The notes under the pieces: generated by a model
Told to the model about the DNA's origin: nothing
Databases searched by the model: none
What the model saw: the letters and a program-made list of their open reading frames with translations, nothing else
Program-made: the position numbers and the translations under genes
Shown: positions 50,461 to 60,226 of the stretch, in pieces
Numbering within the stretch: position 1 is the stretch's first letter
Layout of the letters: each line of letters begins with the position of its first letter
Assembly (NCBI GenBank): GCA_038237225.1
Contig: JBBRYX010000013.1
Location: 62,001 to 126,000 of the forward strand
Origin: DASVUC01 sp038237225
GTDB lineage: Bacteria > Planctomycetota > Phycisphaerae > Tepidisphaerales > Tepidisphaeraceae
Reading direction: 5' to 3'
Length of the DNA: 64,000 nt

Positions 50461-53400
50461 ATGGAGCGTCGTAAACGGGATCGCTTTTCCAATTTACCAC
50501 CACGTCGCAATTCAGTTATGGTATGGGTGCCGTGGGTTGTTCTTGACGCAGCGAAATTGACGGGTTTACGACCCCGCGGTCGCAGCTCTGTCGGCGTTGT
50601 CTCCGCTATCCTTGTCGCCTCGCACATTGCACGAATTGAGAGTTGTACTCCTATGACTTGCCGTCCAAAGAGACGCCGCGTTGCGTCGATCGAAACGCTT
50701 GAGATCCGAGTGCTGCTCGCCAGCCCGCTCACATACACCGGGACTGCCGGCGCGGATGGTTACCTTCTGCGCGTGAAATCCGGTAGTCCCACGCAGATCG
50801 AAGTTCTCCTTAACAATGCCGTCATCGATACGCAGACAGCGTCAAACGTCACGTCGATCACCTTCAACACCGTTGCCGGCGGTGACACGGTTACGATCGC
50901 CGCAGGCGTTGCGCTTCCGGTCATCATGAATGGTGGAGCGGGAAACGACACGCTCACTGTCGCCAGCGCCGTTACGACTCCCACCTTCAACGGTGGCACC
51001 ACCGCGACCGATCACGATGTCTTGAATCTTAATGCCGGCACCTATGCCCTGGCCTCCGATGCCAACGTCAACACCGCCCACTTGACGCTCAATGTCAACG
51101 CGGCTTCCGCCGCGCTCTCGGCCACGCAACACCTCGAAGCGCTCAAGATCGGCGCCGGCGGGTCCGTCTCCATGCCCGCGGGTGGATTGCTCACGCTTTA
51201 CTCCGACAACCTTTCCATCGCCCCCACAGGCAGGCTGGATCTCAACGACAACAAGATCGCCATCGCCTACTCAGGCGCATCCCCGTTCACGACGTTCCAG
51301 GACTACGTGATCTCTGGATATTCCAGCAGTTCCGACACTTCCAAGACGGGAATCACTTCCAGCTTCAGCCAGAACAACGGCGGCGCCACACTCCTGATCC
51401 TCCTGGACAACGCGCTGCTGAACGCCGCCACCTGGCCAAGCGATTCCGGCAACACGGTCGGTCTTCAGACGATCGTCGGCCAACATACTTTCCTGGGTGA
51501 TTTCAATCTTGACGGCCAGGTCTCGCCGCAGGACTACACGGCGATCGACGCGAACATTGGCACCGCCCCTCCCGTCGGCGTCGGTTGGTTCTACGGCGAC
51601 GGAAACTTTGACGGCATCGTCTCCGCACAGGACTACACCACAATCGACTCGAGCCTCGGGTCCCGTGACATAACGCCCCCAAGTGTCGCGCTCACCGCAC
51701 CCGCCGGCGCCGCCACGCTCACCGGCACGGTGACATTCTCCGCCAATGCCTCCGACAACCAATCCGTCACGGCGGTCCAGTTCCTCCTCGATGGCAAACC
51801 GTTCGGCGCTCCCGACGGCACATATCCCTTTTCCATCAGCGTCAACACCGCCACCGTTGCCAACGGCACGCATGTGATCTCAGCGATCGCCAGCGACGCC
51901 GCAGGCAATGTCTCCACCGCCGCCGTCGGACGCACCGTAACCACCGCCAATACCGTCACGGACCCGGCCATCATCGGGCAGTGGTCCGGTGTCGTGACGT
52001 GGCCCATGGTCGCCATTCACCAAGCCCTCCTGCCCAACGGTAAGATCTTCATGTGGGAAGGTGAGAGCGACGCGGGTCCCTCCGCCAAAATCTACGATCC
52101 CGCGACGGGCGTCTTCACCGCCGTCCCCGAAACCTACGCCAACATCTTCTGCTCCGCCCAGGTTCTCATGGCCGATGGACGCGTCATGGTCGTTGGCGGC
52201 TTCGGCGCCTCCAGTTCCGGCACCACCGCTGTCCTCATCTTCAACCCCGCGACCAACGCCTGGATCCAAGGTCCGTCGATGCAGTACAAGCGATGGTACG
52301 GCACCGCCACCACCCTCCCCGATGGTCGCGTCCTCGCCACCGGCGGCGCTCAGCAAACCATTACGGACTACACGCGCTTCCCCGAGGTCTACAGCCCGAC
52401 CAGCAACTCCTGGACGACGCTTACCGGCGCGGATTGGGCGGTCGGGAATTATCCGTTCATGTTTGTCCTTCCCGATGGCCGCTTGATCGAAGTCGGCTCC
52501 AGTGAACTTGAAATCCCGACGCGCACGCTGAATCTCCAGACCCAGACCTGGACCACCATCGACCCCATTGCCGTCCCCGGCAACGGCGCGGTCATGATTC
52601 AGCCCGGCGTGTTCATGAAATCGGGGACCGGCATTGATTCCGACTTCCCCGGCAACTCCGTCAACACCACCTACGTGCTGGATATGAACCAGCCCTCGCC
52701 GCACTGGATTCAGACCTCGCCGATGGCGAACCCGCGCGCGTTCCACAACCAGGTCGTCCTGCCCGACGGATCTGTCCTGGTCGTCGGTGGGACAACCAAA
52801 AACGATGGCACCACCGTCTCCGCCGCCGTCAAAGCCGCGGAACTCTGGAATCCCACCACGCAGACCTGGTCCACCATGGCCTCTCAGCAGCGGCCGCGCA
52901 TGTATCACTCGACCGCGATCCTGCTTCCCGACGGTCGCGTGATCAGCGCCGGCGGTGGAAAAGATTTCGGCCTCGAGCAAACCAACGAAACCAATGCCGA
53001 GATCTACTCGCCCGCCTACCTCTTCAAAGGTGCGCGGCCGACCATCACGTCCGCGCCCTCGCTCATTCAGTACAACAACAGTTTTTCCATCCAAACCCCC
53101 GATGCGTCCGGCATCACCAAAGTGTCGCTCGTCCGCCTCGGCTCGATTACGCATGACGACAATCTCGATCAGCGCTATCTCAATCTCACGTTCAGCCAGT
53201 CCGCGGGCGGCCTGACCATCAACGCCCCCGCCAACGCCAACCTGGCGCCGCCCGGCTATTACATGCTTTTCATTCTTGACGCCAACGGCGTTCCCTCAGT
53301 TGCCAGCATCATGCGGTTCCCCGCGCCGAGCGAAGATCTCCAACCGCCCACCGCGCCCACCGGCCTTACCGCTGCGGGATCGATCGGAAAAGCGACGCTC

Positions 53401-54753
53401 ACCTGGACCGCCGCCACCGACAACATCGCCGTCACAGGTTACAACATCCACCGCTCGAACACGTCCGGCTTCACACCCTCTGCCGCAAATCTCATCGGTA
53501 CGTCGATTACGCCCGGCTACACCGACAATGTCGCCGCCGGCACATGGTATTACAAAGTCATCGCAAGAGACGCCGCCGGCAATCTCAGCCCGGCCTCGAA
53601 CCAGGTGTCCGCCGTCGCCACCGCCGACACCACCGCGCCCACCGTCTCTGTCACCGCGCCGATCAACGGCGCAACCGTCTCCAACACCGTTACGATTACC
53701 GCAAATGCCGGCGACAATGTCAGTGTCGCCGGCGTCCAGTTCCGTCTCGACGGAATCGCTCTCGGAGCCGAGGACACCGCCGCGCCGTATTCACTCGATT
53801 GGACGACCAACGTCGTCTCCAACGGCGCCCATACCCTCTCTGCTGTCGCCCGCGACGCAGCCGGCAACACGACCACCTCCACCGTCATCAACATCACGGT
53901 CTCGAATGCCGCGCCGACGAATCTGATCGCCGCGTGGGGTTTCGACGAAGACGGCGGGTACACCACCTTCGACGCTTCAGGGCATAACCTCGCCGGCACC
54001 GTCACCAACGCCCTCTACGTCCCCGGAAAATACAATTCCGGCCTTAACTTCAACGGCGCCAGCGCCTGGGTGACCGTCCCCCAGAATTCCCTCCTCGATC
54101 TCACCAGCGGCATGACTCTCGAAGCCTGGGTCTACCCCGTTCAAAACGGCAACTGGCGAACCGTCATTATGAAGCAGCGCCCCGGCGGCCTCGCCTACGC
54201 GATCTACGCCTACAGCGGCCCGGATGCCAGCCCCTCGAGCTATATCAATCGCAACGGCGCCGACAACGTCGCCCTCGGCGGAGCCGCCCTCCCCCTCAAC
54301 ACCTGGTCGCATCTTGCCGCTACCTACGATAACGCGAACCTCCGCCAGTATATCAACGGCACACTCGTCGCCACCAAGGCCGTTACCGGCAGCATCATCA
54401 CCTCCACCGATGTGCTCCGCATCGGCGGCAACTCCACCTGGGGTGAATACTTCAACGGCACCATCGACGAGGTCCGAATCTACAACCGCGCCTTGACCGC
54501 GGGCGAGATCAGCACCGACATGGCCACGCCCATCGGCACCGCCGGCTTCGTCGCCATCGGCGCCGCCACATCATCCTCATCAAGCGCGACACCCCTCGCC
54601 CGACCTTCCCGCGCCCCAAAAGCTGTTACTTCCGCCGTCGGCGCCCCTTCACCCACGCAACCGCTCGTAATGCCCCCGACATTCGCCACCTTCTCAGCCA
54701 CCGCCATCCCCGCTCATAAAGATCTCGTTGACGATTCCGCCGTCCTCTCCTAA
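50461..54753 (+). CDS. LEPR-XLL secreted copper-radical oxidase-like protein (galactose oxidase/kelch) with FN3 and LamG-like domains
   Basis: A frame of 1,430 aa, though the start is uncertain: the ATG at 50653 (MTCRPKRRRVASIETLEIRVLL, LEPR-XLL motif, 1,366 aa) is more likely than 50461. Modules by frame residue: beta-rich repeats 85-335; a dockerin-like EF-hand pair GDFNLDGQVS and GDGNFDGIVS near 345-390; an Ig-like domain near 410-500; a galactose-oxidase kelch domain about 510-855; FN3 near 965-1060; Ig-like to 1155; a LamG-like lectin fold 1160-1360; a Ser/Ala/Pro-rich tail. Galactose-oxidase landmarks are visible: a Cys in NIFCSAQVLMADGRV, a Tyr in RWYGTATTLPDGR (Cys-Tyr cofactor pair), YH in RPRMYHSTAILLPDG and His in ITHDDNLDQRY, then DUF1929. 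It probably oxidises a surface or extracellular glycan. Confidence 0.88.
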   Translation: MERRKRDRFSNLPPRRNSVMVWVPWVVLDAAKLTGLRPRGRSSVGVVSAILVASHIARIESCTPMTCRPKRRRVASIETLEIRVLLASPLTYTGTAGADGYLLRVKSGSPTQIEVLLNNAVIDTQTASNVTSITFNTVAGGDTVTIAAGVALPVIMNGGAGNDTLTVASAVTTPTFNGGTTATDHDVLNLNAGTYALASDANVNTAHLTLNVNAASAALSATQHLEALKIGAGGSVSMPAGGLLTLYSDNLSIAPTGRLDLNDNKIAIAYSGASPFTTFQDYVISGYSSSSDTSKTGITSSFSQNNGGATLLILLDNALLNAATWPSDSGNTVGLQTIVGQHTFLGDFNLDGQVSPQDYTAIDANIGTAPPVGVGWFYGDGNFDGIVSAQDYTTIDSSLGSRDITPPSVALTAPAGAATLTGTVTFSANASDNQSVTAVQFLLDGKPFGAPDGTYPFSISVNTATVANGTHVISAIASDAAGNVSTAAVGRTVTTANTVTDPAIIGQWSGVVTWPMVAIHQALLPNGKIFMWEGESDAGPSAKIYDPATGVFTAVPETYANIFCSAQVLMADGRVMVVGGFGASSSGTTAVLIFNPATNAWIQGPSMQYKRWYGTATTLPDGRVLATGGAQQTITDYTRFPEVYSPTSNSWTTLTGADWAVGNYPFMFVLPDGRLIEVGSSELEIPTRTLNLQTQTWTTIDPIAVPGNGAVMIQPGVFMKSGTGIDSDFPGNSVNTTYVLDMNQPSPHWIQTSPMANPRAFHNQVVLPDGSVLVVGGTTKNDGTTVSAAVKAAELWNPTTQTWSTMASQQRPRMYHSTAILLPDGRVISAGGGKDFGLEQTNETNAEIYSPAYLFKGARPTITSAPSLIQYNNSFSIQTPDASGITKVSLVRLGSITHDDNLDQRYLNLTFSQSAGGLTINAPANANLAPPGYYMLFILDANGVPSVASIMRFPAPSEDLQPPTAPTGLTAAGSIGKATLTWTAATDNIAVTGYNIHRSNTSGFTPSAANLIGTSITPGYTDNVAAGTWYYKVIARDAAGNLSPASNQVSAVATADTTAPTVSVTAPINGATVSNTVTITANAGDNVSVAGVQFRLDGIALGAEDTAAPYSLDWTTNVVSNGAHTLSAVARDAAGNTTTSTVINITVSNAAPTNLIAAWGFDEDGGYTTFDASGHNLAGTVTNALYVPGKYNSGLNFNGASAWVTVPQNSLLDLTSGMTLEAWVYPVQNGNWRTVIMKQRPGGLAYAIYAYSGPDASPSSYINRNGADNVALGGAALPLNTWSHLAATYDNANLRQYINGTLVATKAVTGSIITSTDVLRIGGNSTWGEYFNGTIDEVRIYNRALTAGEISTDMATPIGTAGFVAIGAATSSSSSATPLARPSRAPKAVTSAVGAPSPTQPLVMPPTFATFSATAIPAHKDLVDDSAVLS

Positions 54754-54765
54754 CCCGGAACATAC

Positions 54766-54861
54766 GGATTTGGTTTAATTCTCGCGCCTGATTCCCGTTC
54801 GAAAGCCGCGCCCCGCAAGCGGGGCCGCTAACCAAAGGCGCAGGAATTAAGTGGGATCCGT
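54766..54861. repeat. 96-bp palindromic element, copy 2 (right of the galactose-oxidase-like gene)
   Basis: Same length and layout as 50311-50406, in direct orientation: TTTAATTCTCGCGCC, core GCGCCCCGCAAGCGGGGCCG, GGCGCAGGAATTAAG. By eye about ten mismatches separate the two copies. Together they bracket the 4.3-kb gene. Confidence 0.85.
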
Positions 54862-54889
54862 ATCATGGGCATCCTGCCCATGTCTTTCT

Positions 54890-55432
54890 TCATCTCAACA
54901 ACCACATCACCCCGACATACCCCTCCACTCCATTGATGGATGGATTCCTCTCATCCCCCTCCATTTTCGCATTACTCAGATGCCAGTACCTGGCCCCTCC
55001 CATCAGATACATTCCCTCCCGAAGCTCGTAGGTCGCCCCCACCCCCGATCGAAACACAAAATTCAATCGCGTCCCTCCCTCCGGCACGCGCTCCGACGCT
55101 TCAAATGCCCCGAACCCCACATCCGCAAAAATCGTCCACCGATCTTTGACCCAGAAGTGATGCCGCAGCATCACGCGCACCTCACCCGCTCCGGCATCCT
55201 CCCCATCCTGAATCACGTCATACCCCGCCGCCTCGAGATTCAAGGACAACTGCTTCAGCGCATTGTATCCCACGCCGACATTGATTGAAGGCAGCCACTC
55301 CCCATTCGCCCCCGCCAGTCCCGCATACGTCTGCACCGTCCAGTTCCCCTGAAGCGTTAGTTCATCCCCCGCCCACGCGCCTTGTACCCATGAAAGAATC
55401 AGCATTGTCGAGACAATCAAACCAATCTTCAC
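54890..55432 (-). CDS. PagL-like lipid A 3-O-deacylase (acyloxyacyl hydrolase family)
   Basis: The 180-aa protein has a Sec signal peptide (MKIGLIVSTMLILSWVQGAWA) and a beta-barrel-like alternation. The C-terminal segment YWHLSNAKMEGDERNPSINGVEGYVGV matches the PagL active-site pattern HxSN plus a later Glu. PagL removes the 3-O acyl chain of lipid A in the outer membrane. Its presence implies an LPS-type outer membrane. It is not in a clear operon: the Ku gene ends 112 bp upstream in the same direction. Confidence 0.75.
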   Translation of the reverse strand: MKIGLIVSTMLILSWVQGAWAGDELTLQGNWTVQTYAGLAGANGEWLPSINVGVGYNALKQLSLNLEAAGYDVIQDGEDAGAGEVRVMLRHHFWVKDRWTIFADVGFGAFEASERVPEGGTRLNFVFRSGVGATYELREGMYLMGGARYWHLSNAKMEGDERNPSINGVEGYVGVMWLLR

Positions 55433-55543
55433 CCGAAACCTCCTGCCGCTGTGGGGTCGGAAGCAGCTCCGCGCGGCTCCCGTGATTGCACATGCTAACG
55501 AAGTTTCCCAACCTCGACAGGGGTGATCCTACACCGGCAATCA

Positions 55544-56398
55544 TTACGCGCTCTTGCGCCGCTTACTGGTTTCCCCTCTCCCATGGTCCCGTTGAGACTT
55601 TCCATTCGGGCGCGCCCGCGCCAGCGATGCCTCCAGCGCCGCCATCAGATTCGTCGCCTTCACCGGCGCTTGCTCTTCCTCAGGCCGCGACACGATCTCC
55701 TCGCCTGCCGCCTTCTTCTCCACAAGCTGCATGATCTTCTCCCGATACTCATCGTGATACTTCGCCGGTTTGAATTTCGTCGTCAGCGAATCGATCAACT
55801 GCTGCGCGATCTTCATTTCCCGATCGTCAATCTTCGCCTTCGCATCAGTTGGAACCACGCTGTCCTTATCCACCACCTCATCCTCAAAATGCATCGTCTC
55901 CAGGCAAAGAATTCCATCCATCGGGCGGAGCGCGCACAAGTATTCCTTATTCCACATCACCACCTTCGCAATCCCAACCTTGTTCTTCTTTTCCATTGCG
56001 TCCAGCAAAAGCTTGTACGGCTTCGCGCCTTCCGGCTTGGGGGCGACGTAATACGGCCGATCAAAAAACAGCGGGTCAATCTCGTTCAGATCCACGAAAT
56101 CTTGAATCTCGATCGCCTTGGATCCCTTCGGCGCCGCCGCCTCCAGCTCGTCTTGCCGGATGACCACAAACTGGTCCTTCGCGATCTCATAACCTTTCAC
56201 GATATGCTCGCGATGCACTTCCTTGTCGTGGTGCGCCGGACACACCAGCTTCTGTTTCAGCGGCACCATGTCCTGATCGTGCAGACTCCGAAAGTGAACA
56301 TTCTGCTCGCGGACCGCGGTAAACAGCCGCACGGGAATCGTCACCAACCCGAAATTAATCGAGCCGGTCCAGATGGGTCTTGACGACGCTTTTTGCAT
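55544..56398 (-). CDS. ku: Ku DNA end-binding protein
   Basis: A 284-aa bacterial Ku: IWTGSINFGLVTIPVRLFTAV at the start, LVCPAHHDKEVHREHIVKGYEI, QDFVDLNEIDPLFFDRPYYVAP, and GILCLETMHFEDEV. The C-terminal 60 residues are basic and Ser/Arg-rich. Ku forms a ring on double-strand ends and recruits LigD for end joining. GAGG precedes the ATG. It lies 9 bp after the ligase gene, which is upstream on the minus strand, so the pair is one operon. Confidence 0.95.
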   Translation of the reverse strand: MQKASSRPIWTGSINFGLVTIPVRLFTAVREQNVHFRSLHDQDMVPLKQKLVCPAHHDKEVHREHIVKGYEIAKDQFVVIRQDELEAAAPKGSKAIEIQDFVDLNEIDPLFFDRPYYVAPKPEGAKPYKLLLDAMEKKNKVGIAKVVMWNKEYLCALRPMDGILCLETMHFEDEVVDKDSVVPTDAKAKIDDREMKIAQQLIDSLTTKFKPAKYHDEYREKIMQLVEKKAAGEEIVSRPEEEQAPVKATNLMAALEASLARARPNGKSQRDHGRGETSKRRKSA

Positions 56399-56407
56399 GA
56401 CAAACCT

Positions 56408-57433
56408 CTATTTCAAAGTTGAGACTTCCCTGATGATTTCTCTCGCCGGCTTATCCGTTCGCAGGCCCTTAAACGCCGCTTGGTGCATGAGCCCTCCTTC
56501 AGGCCAACGCCGATACTCGATTTCACCGACCAGCACCGGTTCGAGGTAGATCACTCCCCGCTTCGGCAGCGCTTCCGCAAAAGCACTGGTCGTCCGCTGA
56601 TGCTTCTCGAACAGAGCGGTCAATTGCGCATGTGTCTTCGCGTTGAACCCCGTCCCGACACTGCCTGCATAACGCAGGCGTCCGTCGCAGTCGTAATACC
56701 CCATCAGCAGCGCGCCCACGTGGTCCTTGCGATTTCCCTGCTCCGTGATCCAGGCGCCGATGATGAGCTCCTGCCGCTGGATAATCTTGATCTTCAGCCA
56801 GCAATCCAATCGCTTCCCCGGCTGATACGTGCTGTCGAATCTCTTCGCGACAATTCCTTCCAGATGATTCTGTTTCGCCGACTCGAGCATCAGCTTTCCC
56901 TCCCCACGATGCGCGGGCGTCCGCTGCCAGTGCGGCCCCGCCACCGTCAACTCCTCGAGCAACCGCCGCCGCTCGACATACGGCAGCTTCATCGTGTTCT
57001 TCCCGTCCAGATACAGGATGTCGAACGGCACGAAGAAGACGGGCACTTCCTTCATGAGCCGTTGGATCAGGCGCGGATCCTTAACATGCATCCGTCGCTG
57101 AAGCCGAGTAAAGCTCGGCCGATCCAACTCGTCCATCGCGATGATTTCCCCGTCCAGTACTGCCGATCGCGACCCCAGCGCCTGCTCCAGAGTGTGAAGC
57201 TCGGGATACCGCTGCGTGATGTCCAGGTTATTTCGGCTCCGAAACTGAATGTGCCGGCCGTCGTAGTAGGCAACCGCCCGAACCCCGTCCCACTTATATT
57301 CGACGAAGTAATCGTCGGCATTTACCGGCAATGACGATGCGAGCGTCGCCAGCATCGGCATGATGTCAGCGGGCATCGGGTCTGTCGCGGCAGACCGGGA
57401 TCGGCGGCGCGGAATGGTGGGTGCGCGTTGCAT
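56408..57433 (-). CDS. ligD: ATP-dependent DNA ligase (LigD ligase domain)
   Basis: A ligase of 341 aa from the ATG at 57433 (MQRAPTIPRRRS, GGAG upstream); a GTG at 57475 gives 355 aa. The nucleotidyl lysine is in EYKWDGVRAV, followed by FRSRNN (motif Ia), LDGEI (motif III), FDILYLDGKN (IIIa), LEGIVAKR (IV) and CWLKIKI (V), then the OB-fold with AGSVGTGFN and PVLVGEIEYRRWPEG. It is ligase-only: the polymerase and phosphoesterase domains of larger LigD proteins are absent from the gene. Paired with Ku it should seal double-strand breaks. Confidence 0.93.
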   Translation of the reverse strand: MQRAPTIPRRRSRSAATDPMPADIMPMLATLASSLPVNADDYFVEYKWDGVRAVAYYDGRHIQFRSRNNLDITQRYPELHTLEQALGSRSAVLDGEIIAMDELDRPSFTRLQRRMHVKDPRLIQRLMKEVPVFFVPFDILYLDGKNTMKLPYVERRRLLEELTVAGPHWQRTPAHRGEGKLMLESAKQNHLEGIVAKRFDSTYQPGKRLDCWLKIKIIQRQELIIGAWITEQGNRKDHVGALLMGYYDCDGRLRYAGSVGTGFNAKTHAQLTALFEKHQRTTSAFAEALPKRGVIYLEPVLVGEIEYRRWPEGGLMHQAAFKGLRTDKPAREIIREVSTLK

Positions 57434-57710
57434 GAGCTCCAGGGAAACCGCCGTCCGTGACGAGTACAGCTCCACTCGGGCTCAGAACGTACAGCGACCG
57501 ACCGCGTGGCAACGATGCCGCCCCTCGGAAACTGTCCTCCTGACAAACGCTGGATATGAACCCACAGACCTGTTCTGCAAGTGGCGCGCCAAGAAGGAGT
57601 TGAGCAAACGGATGAACTTCCGATTCATCACAACTCAAGGCTGCGTAAGAGCTAGGCTGTAACTTCGCGTTTCCCCGGCTGCACGGAATCCAGGCACTGC
57701 GACAGATCGG
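57434..57710. other. Intergenic stretch between the TPR-OGT gene and ligD
   Basis: No protein-like frame, hairpin terminator or repeat was recognised; both flanking genes are on the minus strand, so this should hold the ligD promoter. Confidence 0.4.
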
Positions 57711-59774
57711 CTATTGCCCCGAGCACCACTTAACCCAAACCTGTCGATACGCATTTTCAATCTCTCGCGCGAATCGAACAGTGCCCATCAACGGCGATTG
57801 TTTCATGCGATCTCGCAACGACCCCTGAAGCTCGCGAAGTTCCTCTCCCGATCGCGCCAGTGTTACCGCCTTCGAAATGTATTCCCGACGATTGCCCGCC
57901 GACAATTTCTCCAGTTGCAGCATCGACAGCAACCCAAGCCCCGCACGCGACACCGGCACCGTCCCCGTCAACGTCACCATTGGCACGCCCATCCAAAGCG
58001 CATGACACGATGTGGTATGCCCATTGAAGGGATAAGCATCCAGCAGAATGTCGCTGGCTCCCAACGTCGCCAAATAACGATGCAGTCCTTCGCTGGCGTT
58101 GAGCGAAATACGGTCCATCGTCAGCGAATTCTTTCCAAAGATCGCGCTCAAACGATCGCGCACACTCGGCTGGTCCGCCCCGCGCGCCTGGATGAGCAGC
58201 CGAGAGTGGGGCACCTGCCGCAAAATCTCACACCAAGCGACCATTACCTCATCCGTGATCTTCGCCAGATTATTGAAGCTGCAAAATGTGATCCCGTCGC
58301 CGCCGCGACGCCCGACATCCGGCGCCCTCTCCGGCGGCTCGTAACAACAAAAGCCTCCACTCAATCGAAGAAGCTTCTCGGTGTACCACATTTCCGTCAG
58401 ACCGGAAGGATCCACGACATGGTCGGTCAAACGATAATCCACAAAGCTCGTTCCCGACGTCGAACAATAACCCAGGTAGCTGATCTGCACCGGCGCCGGT
58501 CGAACCGCCATCGCCCGGAGCCGATTCCCTCCTGTATGCAATGCAAGATCCACCAGGATGTCGATTTCATCTTCGCGAATTCGCTCCACAAGCGCGGCAT
58601 CCAACATCCTTGCCGTGTCGCGCCAAACATCCGCCTGCGTTTGCAGCCTCGCCGTCACCGCATCCGGAGCACCCACGTCGCTGTAGCAAAACACCTCAAC
58701 TTGCTCCCGATCATGAGCTTTGATCAGCGGCGCAAAGAAATAATGGATGGGATGATCCCGAAAATCCGGCGACAAATACCCCACGCGCAACCGTCGCTGA
58801 GGCTTGCGCGAATTTCGATGATCGCGTTGAAGAGCCATCAGCGGCACCGTCTGCCGCTGTTCCCACTGCCGATGCGCCTCCAGCAGCGCCGCCGCCTCAA
58901 TCGGGCGATAATGCAGCGTCAGCATGATCGCGGTATCGGCCTCGACATAATTCGGCTTCAGCGCCACCGCCCTCTTGAAATGCTCAAGCGCGGCCTCAAT
59001 CTGTCCCAGCTCCCGCAGCGTGTTCCCCAGGTTGTGGTGCGCCTCTGCATAGTCCGGCGACAATCGAATCGCGCTCCTGAAACTTTCCACCGCCGCATCC
59101 AGGTGCCCGTCACGCTGAAGCAGAATTCCCATGGTGCTTTGATTCAGCGGGTCTTTCGGATCCAGCTCAATCGCTCGCCGGAGCCGCGCCTCGGCCTCAA
59201 CAAGATTCCCCTGCGTCACCAGCAAATCACCCAGAATCTGCAAGGTATTCGGCCATTCCGGGGCCAAATCCACCGCCCTCCGCGCCATCAAGACCGCTTC
59301 ATCGAATTTCCCCGCCGTCCGCAGGGCGATCGCGAGATTGCACACTGAGCTGGGATCATTCGGATTCAGCGCAACCGCACGCCGCTGCGCCGTCAGCGCC
59401 TCATCCACCCGCCCACTGAGCTGATAAGCCGCCCCAAGGTTGCTCCATGCAACAAAATCGTCTTCCCGAACCCGCGTCGCGGTCTTAAACGTCTCAATCG
59501 CGTCATCGTGCTTTCCCAGCGACAGCAGCGCATGTCCCAGCGTGTTGTGTGCCCGCAACTGAGGGTCCAACGCAAACGCCCGCCGCAGCAGCGTCTCGGC
59601 CTGCGCGGGGTTCCCGGTCTCGACGCAAACCTCCCCAAGAAGGTTCAGCGCGGGAACGTAATTTGGATTCGCCGCCAGAATCTGCTGATAAACCGCCGCC
59701 GCCTCCGAAAAACGCTGCGCGCGGTGATGCTCCGTCGCGATCGCCATCGCTTGCTCAAGCGTGACCGTTGCCAT
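57711..59774 (-). CDS. TPR-O-GlcNAc-transferase-like (GT41/SPINDLY-type) glycosyltransferase
   Basis: A 687-aa protein from the ATG at 59774; the frame is open to 59852 but overlaps the previous gene. Residues 1-300 are eight or nine TPR repeats (AAVYQQILAANPNYVPALNLLGE, LGHALLSLGKHDDAIETF, LGNTLRELGQIEAALEHF). Residues 330-680 are the GT41 catalytic half: RVGYLSPDFRDHPIHYFFAP, PVQISYLGYCSTSG, ILLDAYPFNGHTTSCHALWMGVPMVTL. GT41 enzymes attach GlcNAc or related sugars to Ser/Thr of proteins. It lies 41 bp after the last prepilin gene, so it may modify a pilin-like protein. TACGAT 8 nt before the ATG is a possible leaderless -10. Confidence 0.87.
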   Translation of the reverse strand: MATVTLEQAMAIATEHHRAQRFSEAAAVYQQILAANPNYVPALNLLGEVCVETGNPAQAETLLRRAFALDPQLRAHNTLGHALLSLGKHDDAIETFKTATRVREDDFVAWSNLGAAYQLSGRVDEALTAQRRAVALNPNDPSSVCNLAIALRTAGKFDEAVLMARRAVDLAPEWPNTLQILGDLLVTQGNLVEAEARLRRAIELDPKDPLNQSTMGILLQRDGHLDAAVESFRSAIRLSPDYAEAHHNLGNTLRELGQIEAALEHFKRAVALKPNYVEADTAIMLTLHYRPIEAAALLEAHRQWEQRQTVPLMALQRDHRNSRKPQRRLRVGYLSPDFRDHPIHYFFAPLIKAHDREQVEVFCYSDVGAPDAVTARLQTQADVWRDTARMLDAALVERIREDEIDILVDLALHTGGNRLRAMAVRPAPVQISYLGYCSTSGTSFVDYRLTDHVVDPSGLTEMWYTEKLLRLSGGFCCYEPPERAPDVGRRGGDGITFCSFNNLAKITDEVMVAWCEILRQVPHSRLLIQARGADQPSVRDRLSAIFGKNSLTMDRISLNASEGLHRYLATLGASDILLDAYPFNGHTTSCHALWMGVPMVTLTGTVPVSRAGLGLLSMLQLEKLSAGNRREYISKAVTLARSGEELRELQGSLRDRMKQSPLMGTVRFAREIENAYRQVWVKWCSGQ

Positions 59775-59815
59775 CGTCCGCGATCGTATCGATTCGACCC
59801 CAGCCGTGCACGCGA

Positions 59816-60226
59816 TCAGCGGCCGTCCAACGTCACCTTTGCAATCCGCCACGCGTCCCTGTCCTGCACATACGAAACCGTCTGCGCCGCATGTCGCCCC
59901 TGATACGCTGCTTCGATCCGCACGTTCTCCGAAGCACCTGCAAACGTCAGTACCGCCCCCGCTAACGGTATTGGCAACTCCACCTTCACCGGCTGCGTCG
60001 TCGTCCCCAAATTTAGTCGCGAGCGCGCCGCGGCCTCGCCCACAATCAGAAGCTGGCGAAGCTGGGTTTCGGCGCTCGCTGACTGCACACGCTTCGCTTC
60101 GCCGGCGAACAACGTCGCCATCACCGCAAGCGTTGCCCCCGCCAAACCCAACAGCGTAATCGCGACAATCATCACGAACCCGCGATGCCGCAACCGACTC
60201 GTTCTATTTTGCCAGTGCGTTTTCAT
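59816..60226 (-). CDS. Prepilin-like protein, third of three
   Basis: The 136-aa protein starts MKTHWQNRTSRLRHRG followed by FVMIVAITLLGLAGATLAVMA, a prepilin leader with G^F and a hydrophobic helix. The usual Glu5 is absent (FVMIV), as in GspK-like minor pseudopilins, but it is far shorter than GspK. The rest is a small beta-rich domain. GAGGGG precedes the ATG, which overlaps the previous stop by 4 nt. A longer frame to 60505 is a shadow. Role in the pseudopilus is inferred from order. Confidence 0.7.
   Translation of the reverse strand: MKTHWQNRTSRLRHRGFVMIVAITLLGLAGATLAVMATLFAGEAKRVQSASAETQLRQLLIVGEAAARSRLNLGTTTQPVKVELPIPLAGAVLTFAGASENVRIEAAYQGRHAAQTVSYVQDRDAWRIAKVTLDGR

Noticed and set aside
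57714..59348. 544-codon open frame on the plus strand
   Set aside because: Antisense to the TPR-OGT gene; Arg/His/Gln-rich with no recognisable domain.
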